From: Chloroflexota bacterium
GTDB taxonomy: Bacteria > Chloroflexota > Anaerolineae > Aggregatilineales > Phototrophicaceae
DNA length: 37,173 nucleotides
Direction of reading: 5' to 3'
Assembly (NCBI GenBank): GCA_026707225.1
Contig: JAPOXG010000048.1
Location: 1 to 37,173 of the forward strand
The notes beneath the pieces are model-generated. The model ran no database searches and was not told the DNA's origin. It was given only the letters and a program-made list of their open reading frames with translations. Shown piece after piece: positions 1-8,258 of the stretch; position 1 is the first letter of the stretch, and each line of letters opens with the position of its first letter. Both the position numbers and the translations under genes were made by a program.

Positions 1-321
1 CTATGCTCTCTTGACTATTTTGTATCTCTCGGCGGGTTGCCTCAGTCGTTCTGGCTTGAGGGTGGAGAACCTGTCCCATAATGCTTCCTTTTCGCACTTC
101 GATATGACCCCATGATAACCCGATACTATACAGCTAGGACGCCGAAAACCTCCCGCCGATGGCGAGGCCTGTATTGAATCCCGGCTTAGTAATGACAATG
201 ACTGCCTAGCGAGAAACTCCGAAATCTTTGTGCCCTAGGGGCGACGCTTGGGTTGCCCGTTAGAGCCTTTAATGGATGTGTTTTGGCGAGAGCCCAGGGC
301 TGAGGATTAGAATTTAGCGCC
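1..321. other. Gene-poor left edge
   Basis: I see no credible gene in this stretch. A 65-codon minus-strand frame (198 to 1) is open, but it has no recognisable domain, no convincing ribosome binding site and a composition like chance translation. A degenerate copy of the palindromic GGGGCGA repeat lies near 235-259. The sequence otherwise serves as the upstream region of the PfkB-type kinase that begins at 322. Confidence 0.5.
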
Positions 322-1416
322 ATGCCAATTGATGTGATTGTCGCCGGCCATATCGCGCTGGATATCTTGCCCGACTTGTCGTCGCTGCAGCCTGAACAGG
401 TTGTAGCCGCCGGAAGAGTGCATGAAATCGGCCCGATATCCTATTCCACCGGTGGCGCCGTGTCCAACACCGGGCTGGCGCTGCATCGGCTGGGGATCAA
501 CGTTGGCTTGCAGGCCCTGGTCGGCGATGATTGGGTCGGGCGCGCCATCATCGACTACGTGCGCTCCTTCGATCCAACTCTGGGAGATCACATCCAAATC
601 GTTTCTAATAAAGCCAGCCCTTACACCATCGTTATCGAACCGCATAACCATGATCGAACCTTACTGACGCACACGGGTGTCTACAACGACTACTCGCTGG
701 AGGACATTAACCTGGATCAAGTCTCCGGCTGCCAGCTCTTTCACCTGGGTTATCCGACGCTTCTGCCCCGCCTGTTCTCCGCCGACGGCGCCAACTTGCG
801 AAAGGCATTGCGCGCCGTCAAAGAGTTTGGCGTCGTCACTTCCATTGACATGTCCCTGCCGCCGCCCGATTCGCCCAGCGGCCGCGCCAATTGGCGAGCA
901 ATTCTGGGGCGCTGCTTGCCCCTGATTGACGTTTTTATGCCCAGCATTGAAGAAATCATGTTCATGCTGCGACCGGATGATCTCGCGCGCTGGGGAGACT
1001 GCTTGCTTGATTCGCTGAATGCCGATTATTTGGCGCGCCTGGCCGATGAGCTCTTGTCGATGGGCGCTGGTATCGCCGGCTTCAAACTTGGCGAACGCGG
1101 CCTTTTCCTGCGCGGCGCCGATGACCGATCGCGGCTGGCTTTCTTGTCGTCGATTGGCCAAACGGCTGATGACTGGGTTGGACTACAGACCTGGCATCCC
1201 GCCTTCCAGGTCGATGTGGCCGGCACAACGGGCGCCGGTGATGCGGCCTACGCGGGCCTGCTTGCCGCGCTGATTCGCGGGCTGAAACCGGAAGCCTGCG
1301 CGCGAATGGCTTGCGCTGTCGCCGCCTGCAACATTGAAGCGGCCGACGCCACCACTGGCGTACGCAGTTGGGAAGCGACCGAAGCGAGAATCGCCGCCGG
1401 CTGGGATACGCATTAG
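322..1416 (+). CDS. PfkB-family carbohydrate kinase
   Basis: Predicted cytoplasmic ATP-dependent kinase of the ribokinase/PfkB superfamily, 364 residues, phosphorylating a sugar, sugar acid or nucleoside. The N-terminal part carries the glycine pair expected for substrate binding (STGGAVSNTG, residues 42-51). The C-terminal signature GTTGAGDAAYAG is at 301-312, with D307 as the expected catalytic base and the preceding glycines forming the anion hole. Length is slightly above a typical ribokinase (about 300-330), with extra sequence around 215-240. The substrate cannot be read from sequence: 2-keto-3-deoxy-sugar acids, fructose-type sugars or ribose are all possible. The gene stands alone on the plus strand and converges on the MFS gene. 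A KDG-type activity would suit the RhmD-like dehydratase at 6993-8156, but this is inference. Confidence 0.85.
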   Translation: MPIDVIVAGHIALDILPDLSSLQPEQVVAAGRVHEIGPISYSTGGAVSNTGLALHRLGINVGLQALVGDDWVGRAIIDYVRSFDPTLGDHIQIVSNKASPYTIVIEPHNHDRTLLTHTGVYNDYSLEDINLDQVSGCQLFHLGYPTLLPRLFSADGANLRKALRAVKEFGVVTSIDMSLPPPDSPSGRANWRAILGRCLPLIDVFMPSIEEIMFMLRPDDLARWGDCLLDSLNADYLARLADELLSMGAGIAGFKLGERGLFLRGADDRSRLAFLSSIGQTADDWVGLQTWHPAFQVDVAGTTGAGDAAYAGLLAALIRGLKPEACARMACAVAACNIEAADATTGVRSWEATEARIAAGWDTH

Positions 1417-1474
1417 TTGTCGTTTATCTGATCGCCAGCACATACAATGATTCGGGTGACGGGATAGATTCAAG

Positions 1475-1525
1475 GGGTGGCGCACAGCTGCGCGTAGACA
1501 CAGCGGGTCAGTCTCCCCTACCGAT
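1475..1525. repeat. Degenerate palindromic repeat between convergent genes
   Basis: The gap between the kinase and the MFS gene contains a hairpin-forming segment (GCGCA-cagc-TGCGC near 1480-1494) followed by a CTCCCCTAC end that resembles the right flank of the window's GTAGGGGCGA repeat family. The word GCGCGTAGACAC recurs in the repeat copy near 9387, so this is probably a decayed member. It may act as a two-way transcription end for the convergent genes. Confidence 0.4.
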
Positions 1526-1559
1526 TTAGCATACTGGCGGGCGGCGCAACCGGGCGCGC

Positions 1560-2795
1560 TTATGCGCCTTCTTCCGCCGCGCGCTTCGGCAGCAGCCAAA
1601 TCAATACAATGGACAGCAAGCTGAATCCACAGGCCAAAATCAGCATCGGGCTGTAGGAGCCGAACAGGTCAAACAAGACACCAGCGGCGAAGGGCGACAT
1701 GGTGCCGGCCAGCGTGAGGAAGATGACCATAGAGCTGCTGATGCGGCCGTAGAATGCGGCGCCGTATGCATCGGCGACCATGAGCGGGCGCGTGAGTGTA
1801 TGACTGCCGATCGCCATGCCAAACAGGGCGACGAATAACACGATCAGCCAGGGCGCGCTGCCCAAAAGCAGAATCGCCAGCGAGACACTCAGCAGGGCGA
1901 AGACGCCAATCGCCATCGTCCGGCTGGAAAAACGCGCTTCGACCGGGGCGAAGATCATACGCCCGACAACCTGCATCACGCCAATTGCGCCACTAGCCAG
2001 CGCCGCGTTGCCCGGCTGAATCTTGACGCTGATCAACAGCGGAATGAAATGGATGCGCACAGCGTATATGCTCAAGGTGGAAAGCGAAAAAGCCATGGTG
2101 AGCAGCCAAAAATAGCGAGAGCGCAGTACCGCTCGTAAATTGGTGATCGGGCTTTCGCTGGCTTGGGCGGTGTTTGCTTCCCCGTCCGTTTCCAATCCCA
2201 AATCGGCGGGATTGCGGCGCAGAAATAGCGCGTGCAAGGGAATCGTGATCGCGCCCAGAATGATGGCGAGGATCAAGATCGCCTCGCGCCATCCGTACGC
2301 CTCCAGCAGCGCATGCGACAAAGGTGTGAATATCGTGCTGGCGAAACCGGCGATGAATGTCACGATCGCCATGGCTCTGCCGCGCTTCCGCGCAAACCAG
2401 GTCGCGATAACGGCGAAGGCGGGCTCGTACAATATCGCTGCGCCGAAGAACCCCATCAGCGCCATCACCGCAACGAACTCCGGAAACCTGTCTACCCGCG
2501 ACCAAAGCACGACCATGACCGTTGCGCCAATCGAACCCGCTGTCATCAGCAGGCGCGCGCCCCGCTTGTCCAGCCAGTAACCAATGGGCAGAGCGACCAA
2601 GCCAGCGATAAGCAGCGACAGGGAGAAGGCGCCCGAAAGCGCCCCGCGCGACCAGCCGAATTCCGCTTCCATCGGCGCGATGAAAACGGGAAAGGCATAA
2701 AAGAGCACGCCGTAGGAAACGGTCTCGGTGATCGCCAATACGAGCGCTATGGTCCAGCCGTAGTAGAGCGGTTGCCTTCCCAAGAATCGTCGCAT
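1560..2795 (-). CDS. MFS transporter, monocarboxylate-carrier-like
   Basis: Predicted 411-residue inner-membrane carrier of the major facilitator superfamily with about 12 hydrophobic segments in two halves, separated by a polar loop around residues 190-215. The start MRRFLGRQPLYYGW resembles the N-terminus common in monocarboxylate/oxalate-formate type MFS proteins (YYGW before helix 1). A loop basic motif (YWLDKRGAR) follows helix 2, as expected for MFS loop 2-3. The frame stays open upstream to 2984, but the extra 63 residues are polar and MFS-unlike, so the ATG at 2795 is preferred even though no strong ribosome binding site precedes it. The substrate is unknown; small organic acids are a reasonable guess. 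Divergent from the BtrH-like gene, sharing about 250 bases of upstream sequence. Confidence 0.82.
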   Translation of the reverse strand: MRRFLGRQPLYYGWTIALVLAITETVSYGVLFYAFPVFIAPMEAEFGWSRGALSGAFSLSLLIAGLVALPIGYWLDKRGARLLMTAGSIGATVMVVLWSRVDRFPEFVAVMALMGFFGAAILYEPAFAVIATWFARKRGRAMAIVTFIAGFASTIFTPLSHALLEAYGWREAILILAIILGAITIPLHALFLRRNPADLGLETDGEANTAQASESPITNLRAVLRSRYFWLLTMAFSLSTLSIYAVRIHFIPLLISVKIQPGNAALASGAIGVMQVVGRMIFAPVEARFSSRTMAIGVFALLSVSLAILLLGSAPWLIVLFVALFGMAIGSHTLTRPLMVADAYGAAFYGRISSSMVIFLTLAGTMSPFAAGVLFDLFGSYSPMLILACGFSLLSIVLIWLLPKRAAEEGA

Positions 2796-3043
2796 TCGCT
2801 GATGTTCGGAGTTTACCTGCCCGGTCAATTCGCTGAAGAATATCGGCGACGTCTCATATCGCAAGTGGCAATACGAATCGTCTAGCAGCTGCGCGCCCCT
2901 CCAACCTCGACCCGCCACAGCGTAGAAAAGGTATGGTCCCCCTCCAGGCAGTGGTAAAATGCAGACTATGTCGCAACTTTGCAAACGCAGGCGAATTTCC
3001 TTCTAAACTTGGTGTATCCGCAAACGATAGAAAGTGCAGACTT

Positions 3044-4249
3044 ATGCCCACACTTTCCAACTTTAGGCAATTTGAAGGACGCTATTGGGACACAGCCGCC
3101 ATCCGCAACGCCTTGGATTATCAGGGCGTCAGAGCGCCGCACACCGGCAAGCCTTTTACCGAAGCGATGCTGCTCGGCATCAGCGGCGGCGTCACCTTCG
3201 GCTATTTCACCTTCCACTATCAGGGATACGATCCGCAGGTCAACTTGCTGACGCGCAACACCTTTGACCCGATGAAGACGATTTTCAACAGCTTGAAAAT
3301 CCCGCGGGACTTGAGGCGAAGCGCCAGCGCCGACAAGGGGCGGCAGAATCTGATTGACGCGCTGGAAGAAGGCTATGCCCCGGTCGCCAGCCCCGATATG
3401 TGGCTGCTGCCCTACAATGCGCTGCCTTATGATGAAGGCATGTGGGGCGGGATGCCCTTGGTCATTTACGGCTACGAGCCGGCAAAGGGCGAAGCCTACC
3501 TGAGCGACCGCAGCCGCGTTTCCTTGACGGTCGGCACGGAAGATCTGGACAGAGCCCGCGGCCGCGTCAAAAAGGAGCGGCACGCGCTGCTGCTGCTGGG
3601 CGCGCCGGATGAAAGCGCGCTGCCCGAAGCGATTCGGGCTGGTCTCGCCGGCTGTGTCAAGCTCATGACCGAAAAGCCCCCCAAAGGTTCCGCCAAGAAT
3701 TTCGGCTTGCGCGCCCTGGAGCATTGGGCGGACATGCTGGCGAAAACCAGCCGCGGCAGCTGGGCGAAAGAGTACCCGACCGGACGTCCGCTGCTGGCGG
3801 CGCTGACCACCGCCTATACCTTTCTCGGTCCGGCTTTTGGCAAGACGGCCCAAGCCGAGCGCGATGTATACGCCCAATTCCTCGATGCTGCGGCGCAGGT
3901 TTTGGAATCCGGCGCCTTGAGGGATGCAGCGGCCCAATATCGCGTCGCCGGCGACGCCTGGGCGGCTCTGCATGATAGCCTGCTGCCGCAAGAAGCGCCC
4001 ATGCTCGGCGACGCCCGCGAAGCCATCGACCGCCGCACCGAGCTCTTTAAAGAAAGTGGCTCGGCGCATTTGCACGAGATCATTGAATGCCGTGACCGGC
4101 TGGAAGCGCTGAAGACGAAATCGGAAAAGGACTTCCCACTAAGCGATGCCGCGATTGCCGACCTGCGCGCTGACATTCGCGACAAGGTTCTGCAAGTGCA
4201 TGAAGCGGAAGAGACGGCCGTTGCAACGCTGAAGGCGGCCATCAATTGA
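3044..4249 (+). CDS. BtrH N-terminal / DUF4872-like protein
   Basis: 401-residue protein whose N-terminal half resembles the BtrH_N family (butirosin biosynthesis protein H, an acyl transferase that moves an acyl group from a carrier protein). Family-like features are the opening DTAAIRNALDYQG (residues 16-28) and the glycine-rich GISGGVTFGYFTFHYQG (44-60). The C-terminal half (about 200-400) is helical and DUF4872-like. The family normally carries a His-Cys pair just before the T-[AT]-x-R-N-x-L segment; here the aligned positions read Tyr14-Trp15, so the likely nucleophile is missing. The frame is open from 2933, but the ATG at 3044 starts the conserved region. No carrier protein or biosynthetic cluster lies nearby, so a biosynthetic role is doubtful. 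Function unassigned. Confidence 0.6.
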   Translation: MPTLSNFRQFEGRYWDTAAIRNALDYQGVRAPHTGKPFTEAMLLGISGGVTFGYFTFHYQGYDPQVNLLTRNTFDPMKTIFNSLKIPRDLRRSASADKGRQNLIDALEEGYAPVASPDMWLLPYNALPYDEGMWGGMPLVIYGYEPAKGEAYLSDRSRVSLTVGTEDLDRARGRVKKERHALLLLGAPDESALPEAIRAGLAGCVKLMTEKPPKGSAKNFGLRALEHWADMLAKTSRGSWAKEYPTGRPLLAALTTAYTFLGPAFGKTAQAERDVYAQFLDAAAQVLESGALRDAAAQYRVAGDAWAALHDSLLPQEAPMLGDAREAIDRRTELFKESGSAHLHEIIECRDRLEALKTKSEKDFPLSDAAIADLRADIRDKVLQVHEAEETAVATLKAAIN

Positions 4250-4250
4250 C

Positions 4251-4376
4251 CCCGCCAATTCCAATCCGTAGGGCCGACACTTGTATCGTCCGCCCGCCAA
4301 TCCCAATCCGTAGGGGCGACACTTGTGTCGCCCGCCCGTCAATCCCAATCCGTAGGGGCAACTCTGTGAGTCGCCC
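4251..4376. repeat. Three tandem 42-bp palindromic repeat units
   Basis: Three copies of a 42-base unit begin at 4251, 4293 and 4335. Each has the form CCCG(C/T)CAAT(T/C)CCAATCCGTAGGG followed by a palindrome. The middle copy is the cleanest: GGGCGACAC (4314-4322), tt, GTGTCGCCC (4325-4333). Copies 1 and 3 carry arm mismatches. The array fills the space between the BtrH-like gene and the sulfatase and ends about 25 bases before the sulfatase ribosome binding site. It could end or attenuate transcription. Confidence 0.8.
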
Positions 4377-4414
4377 AAAATATATAAGAATCACGCATTG
4401 AGGAGTTCCACCTT

Positions 4415-5872
4415 ATGAAAGCAATCATGATCATGTTCGATTCGCTCAATCGCCGTCTGCTGGAACCTTATGGCTGCGACTGGGTGCGCACGCCAAACTT
4501 CGCCCGCCTGGCCCAACGCAGCGTCACCTTCGAAAATGCCTTCATCGGCAGCATGCCCTGCATGCCGGCGCGGCGCGAGCTGCATACGGGCCGTTATAAC
4601 TTCCTGCACCGAAGCTGGGGTCCGCTGGAGCCTTTCGACGACTCCATGCCGCAGATTCTCGACGAAAACGGCATCCATAGCCATAAGGTCACCGACCATC
4701 AGCACTATTGGGAAGACGGCGGCGCCACCTATCACACGCGCTTCACCACGCATGAGTTCAGTCGCGGACAAGAGGGCGACCCCTGGAAAGGCGTGGTCGA
4801 AGCCGGCGTCGCCAGCAAGGACGCCGATCGGCGCTTCCGCACCCGCTTGCAAGACGAAGTCAATCGAACCTACCTCAATGAAGAAAGTTTGATGCCCCAG
4901 GCGAAGACATTTGCCAAAGGCATCGAGTTCATTCGGAGGAACCAGGCAGCGGACAACTGGTATTTGCAAATCGAAACCTTCGATCCGCATGAGCCATTCT
5001 TCACCCAGCCAGGTTGGAAGGAGCTCTACCCACACGAGTACGACGGACCTCTCTTCGACTGGCCCCCCTACACGCGCATTACCGAGCCGCCGGAGCAGGT
5101 GCGGCACATGCGCTACGAATATGCCGCCCTAATGAGCATGTGCGATCATTATCTGGGCTCGGTGCTTGATGTGATGGACGAGTTAAACCTCTGGGACGAT
5201 ACGCTGCTGATTGTCACGACCGACCATGGTTTCCATCTAGGCGAGCACGATTGGTGGGGCAAGATGCGCATGCCCTGGTACAACGAGCTGGCGAACATCC
5301 CCTTCTTCGTCTGGGACCCGCGGGCAAGAGCCGAGGGCGAGAGGCGCGGCAGCCTGGTGCAGAATATCGATGTGCCGGCGACGCTCTTGGAGTTCTTTGA
5401 TATCGAGCGGCCCGCGGATATGCAAGGGATTCCGCTGCGCGATACGATTGCCAATGATGCGCCGGCGCGTGAAGCGGCTCTTTTCGGCACCCATGGCGGG
5501 CACGTGAACGTCACCGACGGACGCTATGTTTATATGTGCGCCGCAGCCAATGAAGACAATCTCCCGCTCTACAATTACACGCTGATGACGACCCACATGC
5601 GGCATCGCTTCCAGGTGGAAGAATTGCAGGATATCGAACTGACGGCGCCATTCCCATTCACCAAAGGCTGCCGGACGATGAAGATCCCGGCGGCGCGCGC
5701 GCCACTATGGATACCCTTCTTCGAGACCCTGCTCTTTGATTTGGAAGCGGATCCCGGTCAGTTGAAGCCGATTGAGGACAGGACGGTTGAAGCGGAAATG
5801 ACCGAGAAACTTGTCGATTTGATGCGCGCCAACGACGCGCCGCCGGAACAGCTTGAGCGGCTGGGCTTATGA
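4415..5872 (+). CDS. Sulfatase, cysteine-type (alkaline phosphatase superfamily)
   Basis: 485-residue type I sulfatase that would hydrolyse a sulfate ester. The signature C-x-P-x-R is present as C49-M-P-A-R53, so C49 must be converted to formylglycine by a separate maturation enzyme not seen here. Early metal-site acidic residue D9, the late metal pair D270-H271 in TTDHG, and the downstream Lys/His segment (HDWWGK, 278-283) fit the family. There is no signal peptide: the protein begins MKAIMIMFDS, which is the first beta strand of the fold, so a cytoplasmic enzyme is predicted. The ribosome binding site AGGAG (4401-4405), nine bases from the ATG, supports the start. Substrate is unknown; a small sulfated sugar imported by a transporter is plausible. 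Confidence 0.88.
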   Translation: MKAIMIMFDSLNRRLLEPYGCDWVRTPNFARLAQRSVTFENAFIGSMPCMPARRELHTGRYNFLHRSWGPLEPFDDSMPQILDENGIHSHKVTDHQHYWEDGGATYHTRFTTHEFSRGQEGDPWKGVVEAGVASKDADRRFRTRLQDEVNRTYLNEESLMPQAKTFAKGIEFIRRNQAADNWYLQIETFDPHEPFFTQPGWKELYPHEYDGPLFDWPPYTRITEPPEQVRHMRYEYAALMSMCDHYLGSVLDVMDELNLWDDTLLIVTTDHGFHLGEHDWWGKMRMPWYNELANIPFFVWDPRARAEGERRGSLVQNIDVPATLLEFFDIERPADMQGIPLRDTIANDAPAREAALFGTHGGHVNVTDGRYVYMCAAANEDNLPLYNYTLMTTHMRHRFQVEELQDIELTAPFPFTKGCRTMKIPAARAPLWIPFFETLLFDLEADPGQLKPIEDRTVEAEMTEKLVDLMRANDAPPEQLERLGL

Positions 5873-5960
5873 TGCGAGTGAATGATCCAAACATATAGAA
5901 TCGGAGGGGCATAGAATATAATGCTAGAGTCACGCTGGCTGAATGAAGGGACCTGCATTC

Positions 5961-6986
5961 ATGGCAATTGCTAAAGGCACTGTGGTCATCAGCTACAACA
6001 ATGCACACAGAATAGTCACGGACTTGACTGCGCTGCTTAGCTCTAAAGCCGTCGTTTTTGACATTGAAACAACAGGGCTTAATTCACAGTGGCATGAGAT
6101 AGTCTCGTTTGCAGCCAAGTTACCTGACGCTGCGTATCACATGAGTACGTTCATAATGCCCAAGAGGCCAAAGGATCTGCTCAAGAAAGACGAGAGCGGA
6201 CAATCTGCCTATGACATAAACGGCATACATCCTGACGATTTGCTTGGCAGCCCGACATTTGAAGAAGCGTATCCGGAAATCCGCCAAGCTTTACAAGGGA
6301 AGCATTGGGTCTGCTGGAACGCGGATTTTGATGCGAATTTTCTCGATGTGGTTTGTGACAAGCGTGGCGTTGAGCGCATACCGCGCGCCGGGGTGAGCTG
6401 CGCAATGAAGCTGCTATCACCGCTTGCTGGTCTCCGCGGGCAAAGGAGGGGACGAATAGAAAGGGTTGTTGTCAATGAAGACGCTGATGATCGATACCGC
6501 AAGCAAAAGCTTTCGCGTCTAGCGAAACGCATGGGCATCGACACAAGGAATGCGCACGATGCAGCGGCGGATGTCGATATGACGATTCAGGTAATGCGGT
6601 GGGCTTATGACAACGTGAAGAGCTTGCCCGCGCCTAGAAAACAGGCGACTACCACTTCGCGCAAAGCGAAACCTGTCTTTTACAAGGAGAAAGAAATAGA
6701 AGATTTCGGAATGACAATAAGTGAAAGCGAGCGTCAGCAAATCCTGAATGAAGCAATCATTCAGCATCAAGCTACAGGCGCTCGTCTCGAAAGCCGCGTT
6801 GGGTTCCAGGCTGTTTTTGTTACGCAAGAGAAGACAAACCACATTTTGCATCTCATTGTTACTTTGATTACTGGTGGCTTGTGGCTGCCCGTGTGGGTAT
6901 TGCTCGCTTTGACGCGAAAGAAAAAACGCGAGGCGCTGCAAGTTGATGAATATGGCGAGGCAAGCCTAGAATCTGCAAAGCGTTAG
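5961..6986 (+). CDS. DEDDh exonuclease with C-terminal membrane hairpin
   Basis: 341-residue protein. Residues about 30-215 form a DnaQ/RNase T-type 3'-5' exonuclease domain: motif I D34-I-E36 (VVFDIETTGL), motif II around D124 (NADFDANFLD) and motif III H199-x4-D204 (AHDAAADVD), giving a full DEDDh set. A polar linker (220-270) leads to a C-terminal module: ESRVGFQAVFV (277-287), then a strongly hydrophobic segment 293-317 (NHILHLIVTLITGGLWLPVW) followed by RKKKRE and VDEYG. This tail resembles a short membrane module found in many small actinobacterial proteins; that link is from memory. The start at 5961 is chosen because GAAGGGA (5945-5951) is correctly spaced; an ATG at 5943 would add six residues. 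The gene is clearly more AT-rich than its neighbours, hinting at transfer. Role unknown; membrane-tethered nuclease activity in defence or repair is possible. Confidence 0.75.
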   Translation: MAIAKGTVVISYNNAHRIVTDLTALLSSKAVVFDIETTGLNSQWHEIVSFAAKLPDAAYHMSTFIMPKRPKDLLKKDESGQSAYDINGIHPDDLLGSPTFEEAYPEIRQALQGKHWVCWNADFDANFLDVVCDKRGVERIPRAGVSCAMKLLSPLAGLRGQRRGRIERVVVNEDADDRYRKQKLSRLAKRMGIDTRNAHDAAADVDMTIQVMRWAYDNVKSLPAPRKQATTTSRKAKPVFYKEKEIEDFGMTISESERQQILNEAIIQHQATGARLESRVGFQAVFVTQEKTNHILHLIVTLITGGLWLPVWVLLALTRKKKREALQVDEYGEASLESAKR

Positions 6987-6992
6987 ACTAGG

Positions 6993-8156
6993 TCAGACAT
7001 AGGGCTCGATCCAGTCTTCCTCAATGCCCAAGCCAAAGCCCGGTTCATCTGAAATCTCGAGCCAGCCATCGACAGCGTAAGCCATGCCCGGCAGCGCGGT
7101 TGATTCGCTCAAGGGGATGCCGGGTGGCGCGCCGATGAAATACTCGATCCAGGGAACCGCCGCCAGCGCGAAGGAAAAGTGCTGCCCGTAAGCGGTACGA
7201 GCGCCGGCGTGCAACATGACTTGCTTGCCAGCCGCCTCCGCTGCATGGGCGATCTTGATGCAGGTGGTCAAACCACCAACCCACTCAATATCCGGCTGGA
7301 GGATATCGACCAGGTTGTGCTTCAGCGCATACTGGAAGGGCACGTGGGTGTGCCAGTGCTCGCCGGTGGACAGCGTTTGCCAAGGCAGCCGCGTCCGCAG
7401 CTCCGCATGAGCGTCGAAGTCTTCCGGTATCAGGCATTCTTCAATCCACTTGACGCGATAGGGGCGCAGCGCCTCGGCCAGACGCACGGCGTAATCGACA
7501 TCCAGCGACATCCAGCAATCCAGCATGATCTCGCAGGCATCGCCAACTTGTTCGCGCGTCTTGGCAATGATTTCGACATTCTTCCGCAAGCCGTCCAGCC
7601 CATCGGCCGGCCCGTAAGGACAGGCGAGCTTGTGGGCGGTGAATCCCAGCTCTTGATACCAGTCGACATCGTTGCCGGTTGAATAGCAAAAGATTCGATC
7701 TTTCACTTTGCCGCCGATGAGACTGTAGACGGGCAAGCCCAGCGCCTTGCCCTTGGCATCCCAGAGCGCCAGGTCAACAGCGCTGACGGCGTAAGAGGCC
7801 AAGCCCCATGAGCCGTAGAGCTTGGTCAAGCGGAACATCATATCGGCGAGGCGCTCGATGGCGAAGCCGTCTTGCCCCACCAGCTGCGGCGCCAGGTGGT
7901 CTTCAATAATGGCGGATACCGGCCGGCTATAAGTCGAGGAGCCCAGCCCCCAGCTGCCGTCTTCGAGCGTGACCTTGACCCAAACCGGCCCCCAGCCCAT
8001 GTCAATCCACTTGCTGCGGTGCCGCTTGACGTGGGGATACCAGGACATCGGGTTGCCGACTTCATCGGTATCGTTCCAGCTGGCGCGGCGGGGCTTCACG
8101 CTGTATTCCCGCGCCGGAACATTGACCTTGACAACTTCAATGCGCTCAATCTTCAT
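6993..8156 (-). CDS. Enolase-superfamily sugar acid dehydratase, L-rhamnonate dehydratase-like
   Basis: 387-residue member of the mandelate racemase/muconate lactonizing group. Similarity to L-rhamnonate dehydratase is strongest in MLDCWMS, KWIEECL and GGLTT. Expected Mg ligands are D213 (MLDCW), E239 (IEECL) and E266 (STGEHWH); H316 (MLHAG) with D289 (LQPDIEW) would be the His-Asp catalytic dyad. The predicted reaction is dehydration of an aldonate such as L-rhamnonate to a 2-keto-3-deoxy acid in the cytoplasm. Divergent from the zinc dehydrogenase at 8259, with about 100 bases between the starts, so the two may be co-regulated and act on one sugar acid pathway. Exact substrate not certain, since close relatives use L-mannonate or L-lyxonate. 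Confidence 0.82.
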   Translation of the reverse strand: MKIERIEVVKVNVPAREYSVKPRRASWNDTDEVGNPMSWYPHVKRHRSKWIDMGWGPVWVKVTLEDGSWGLGSSTYSRPVSAIIEDHLAPQLVGQDGFAIERLADMMFRLTKLYGSWGLASYAVSAVDLALWDAKGKALGLPVYSLIGGKVKDRIFCYSTGNDVDWYQELGFTAHKLACPYGPADGLDGLRKNVEIIAKTREQVGDACEIMLDCWMSLDVDYAVRLAEALRPYRVKWIEECLIPEDFDAHAELRTRLPWQTLSTGEHWHTHVPFQYALKHNLVDILQPDIEWVGGLTTCIKIAHAAEAAGKQVMLHAGARTAYGQHFSFALAAVPWIEYFIGAPPGIPLSESTALPGMAYAVDGWLEISDEPGFGLGIEEDWIEPYV

Positions 8157-8258
8157 GCGGATTCCTCACCCTGGATACTGGATAGCGATATGCCGCCGAG
8201 TATAATGCAGGCGCGTAACGCGAAGCAAATCGGCCATAAAACTATTTGGGGTGACGCC

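Noticed and set aside
1..198. 65-codon minus-strand open frame
   Set aside because: No domain, no ribosome binding site and no neighbour support; likely chance.
4251..4376. Possible CRISPR array because of regular 42-base period
   Set aside because: The whole unit repeats, there are no unique spacers, the repeats are degenerate palindromes and no cas genes are present.
7872..8258. N-terminal extension of the zinc dehydrogenase
   Set aside because: It would lie inside the antisense of the RhmD-like gene, and the family N-terminus begins at the ATG at 8259.
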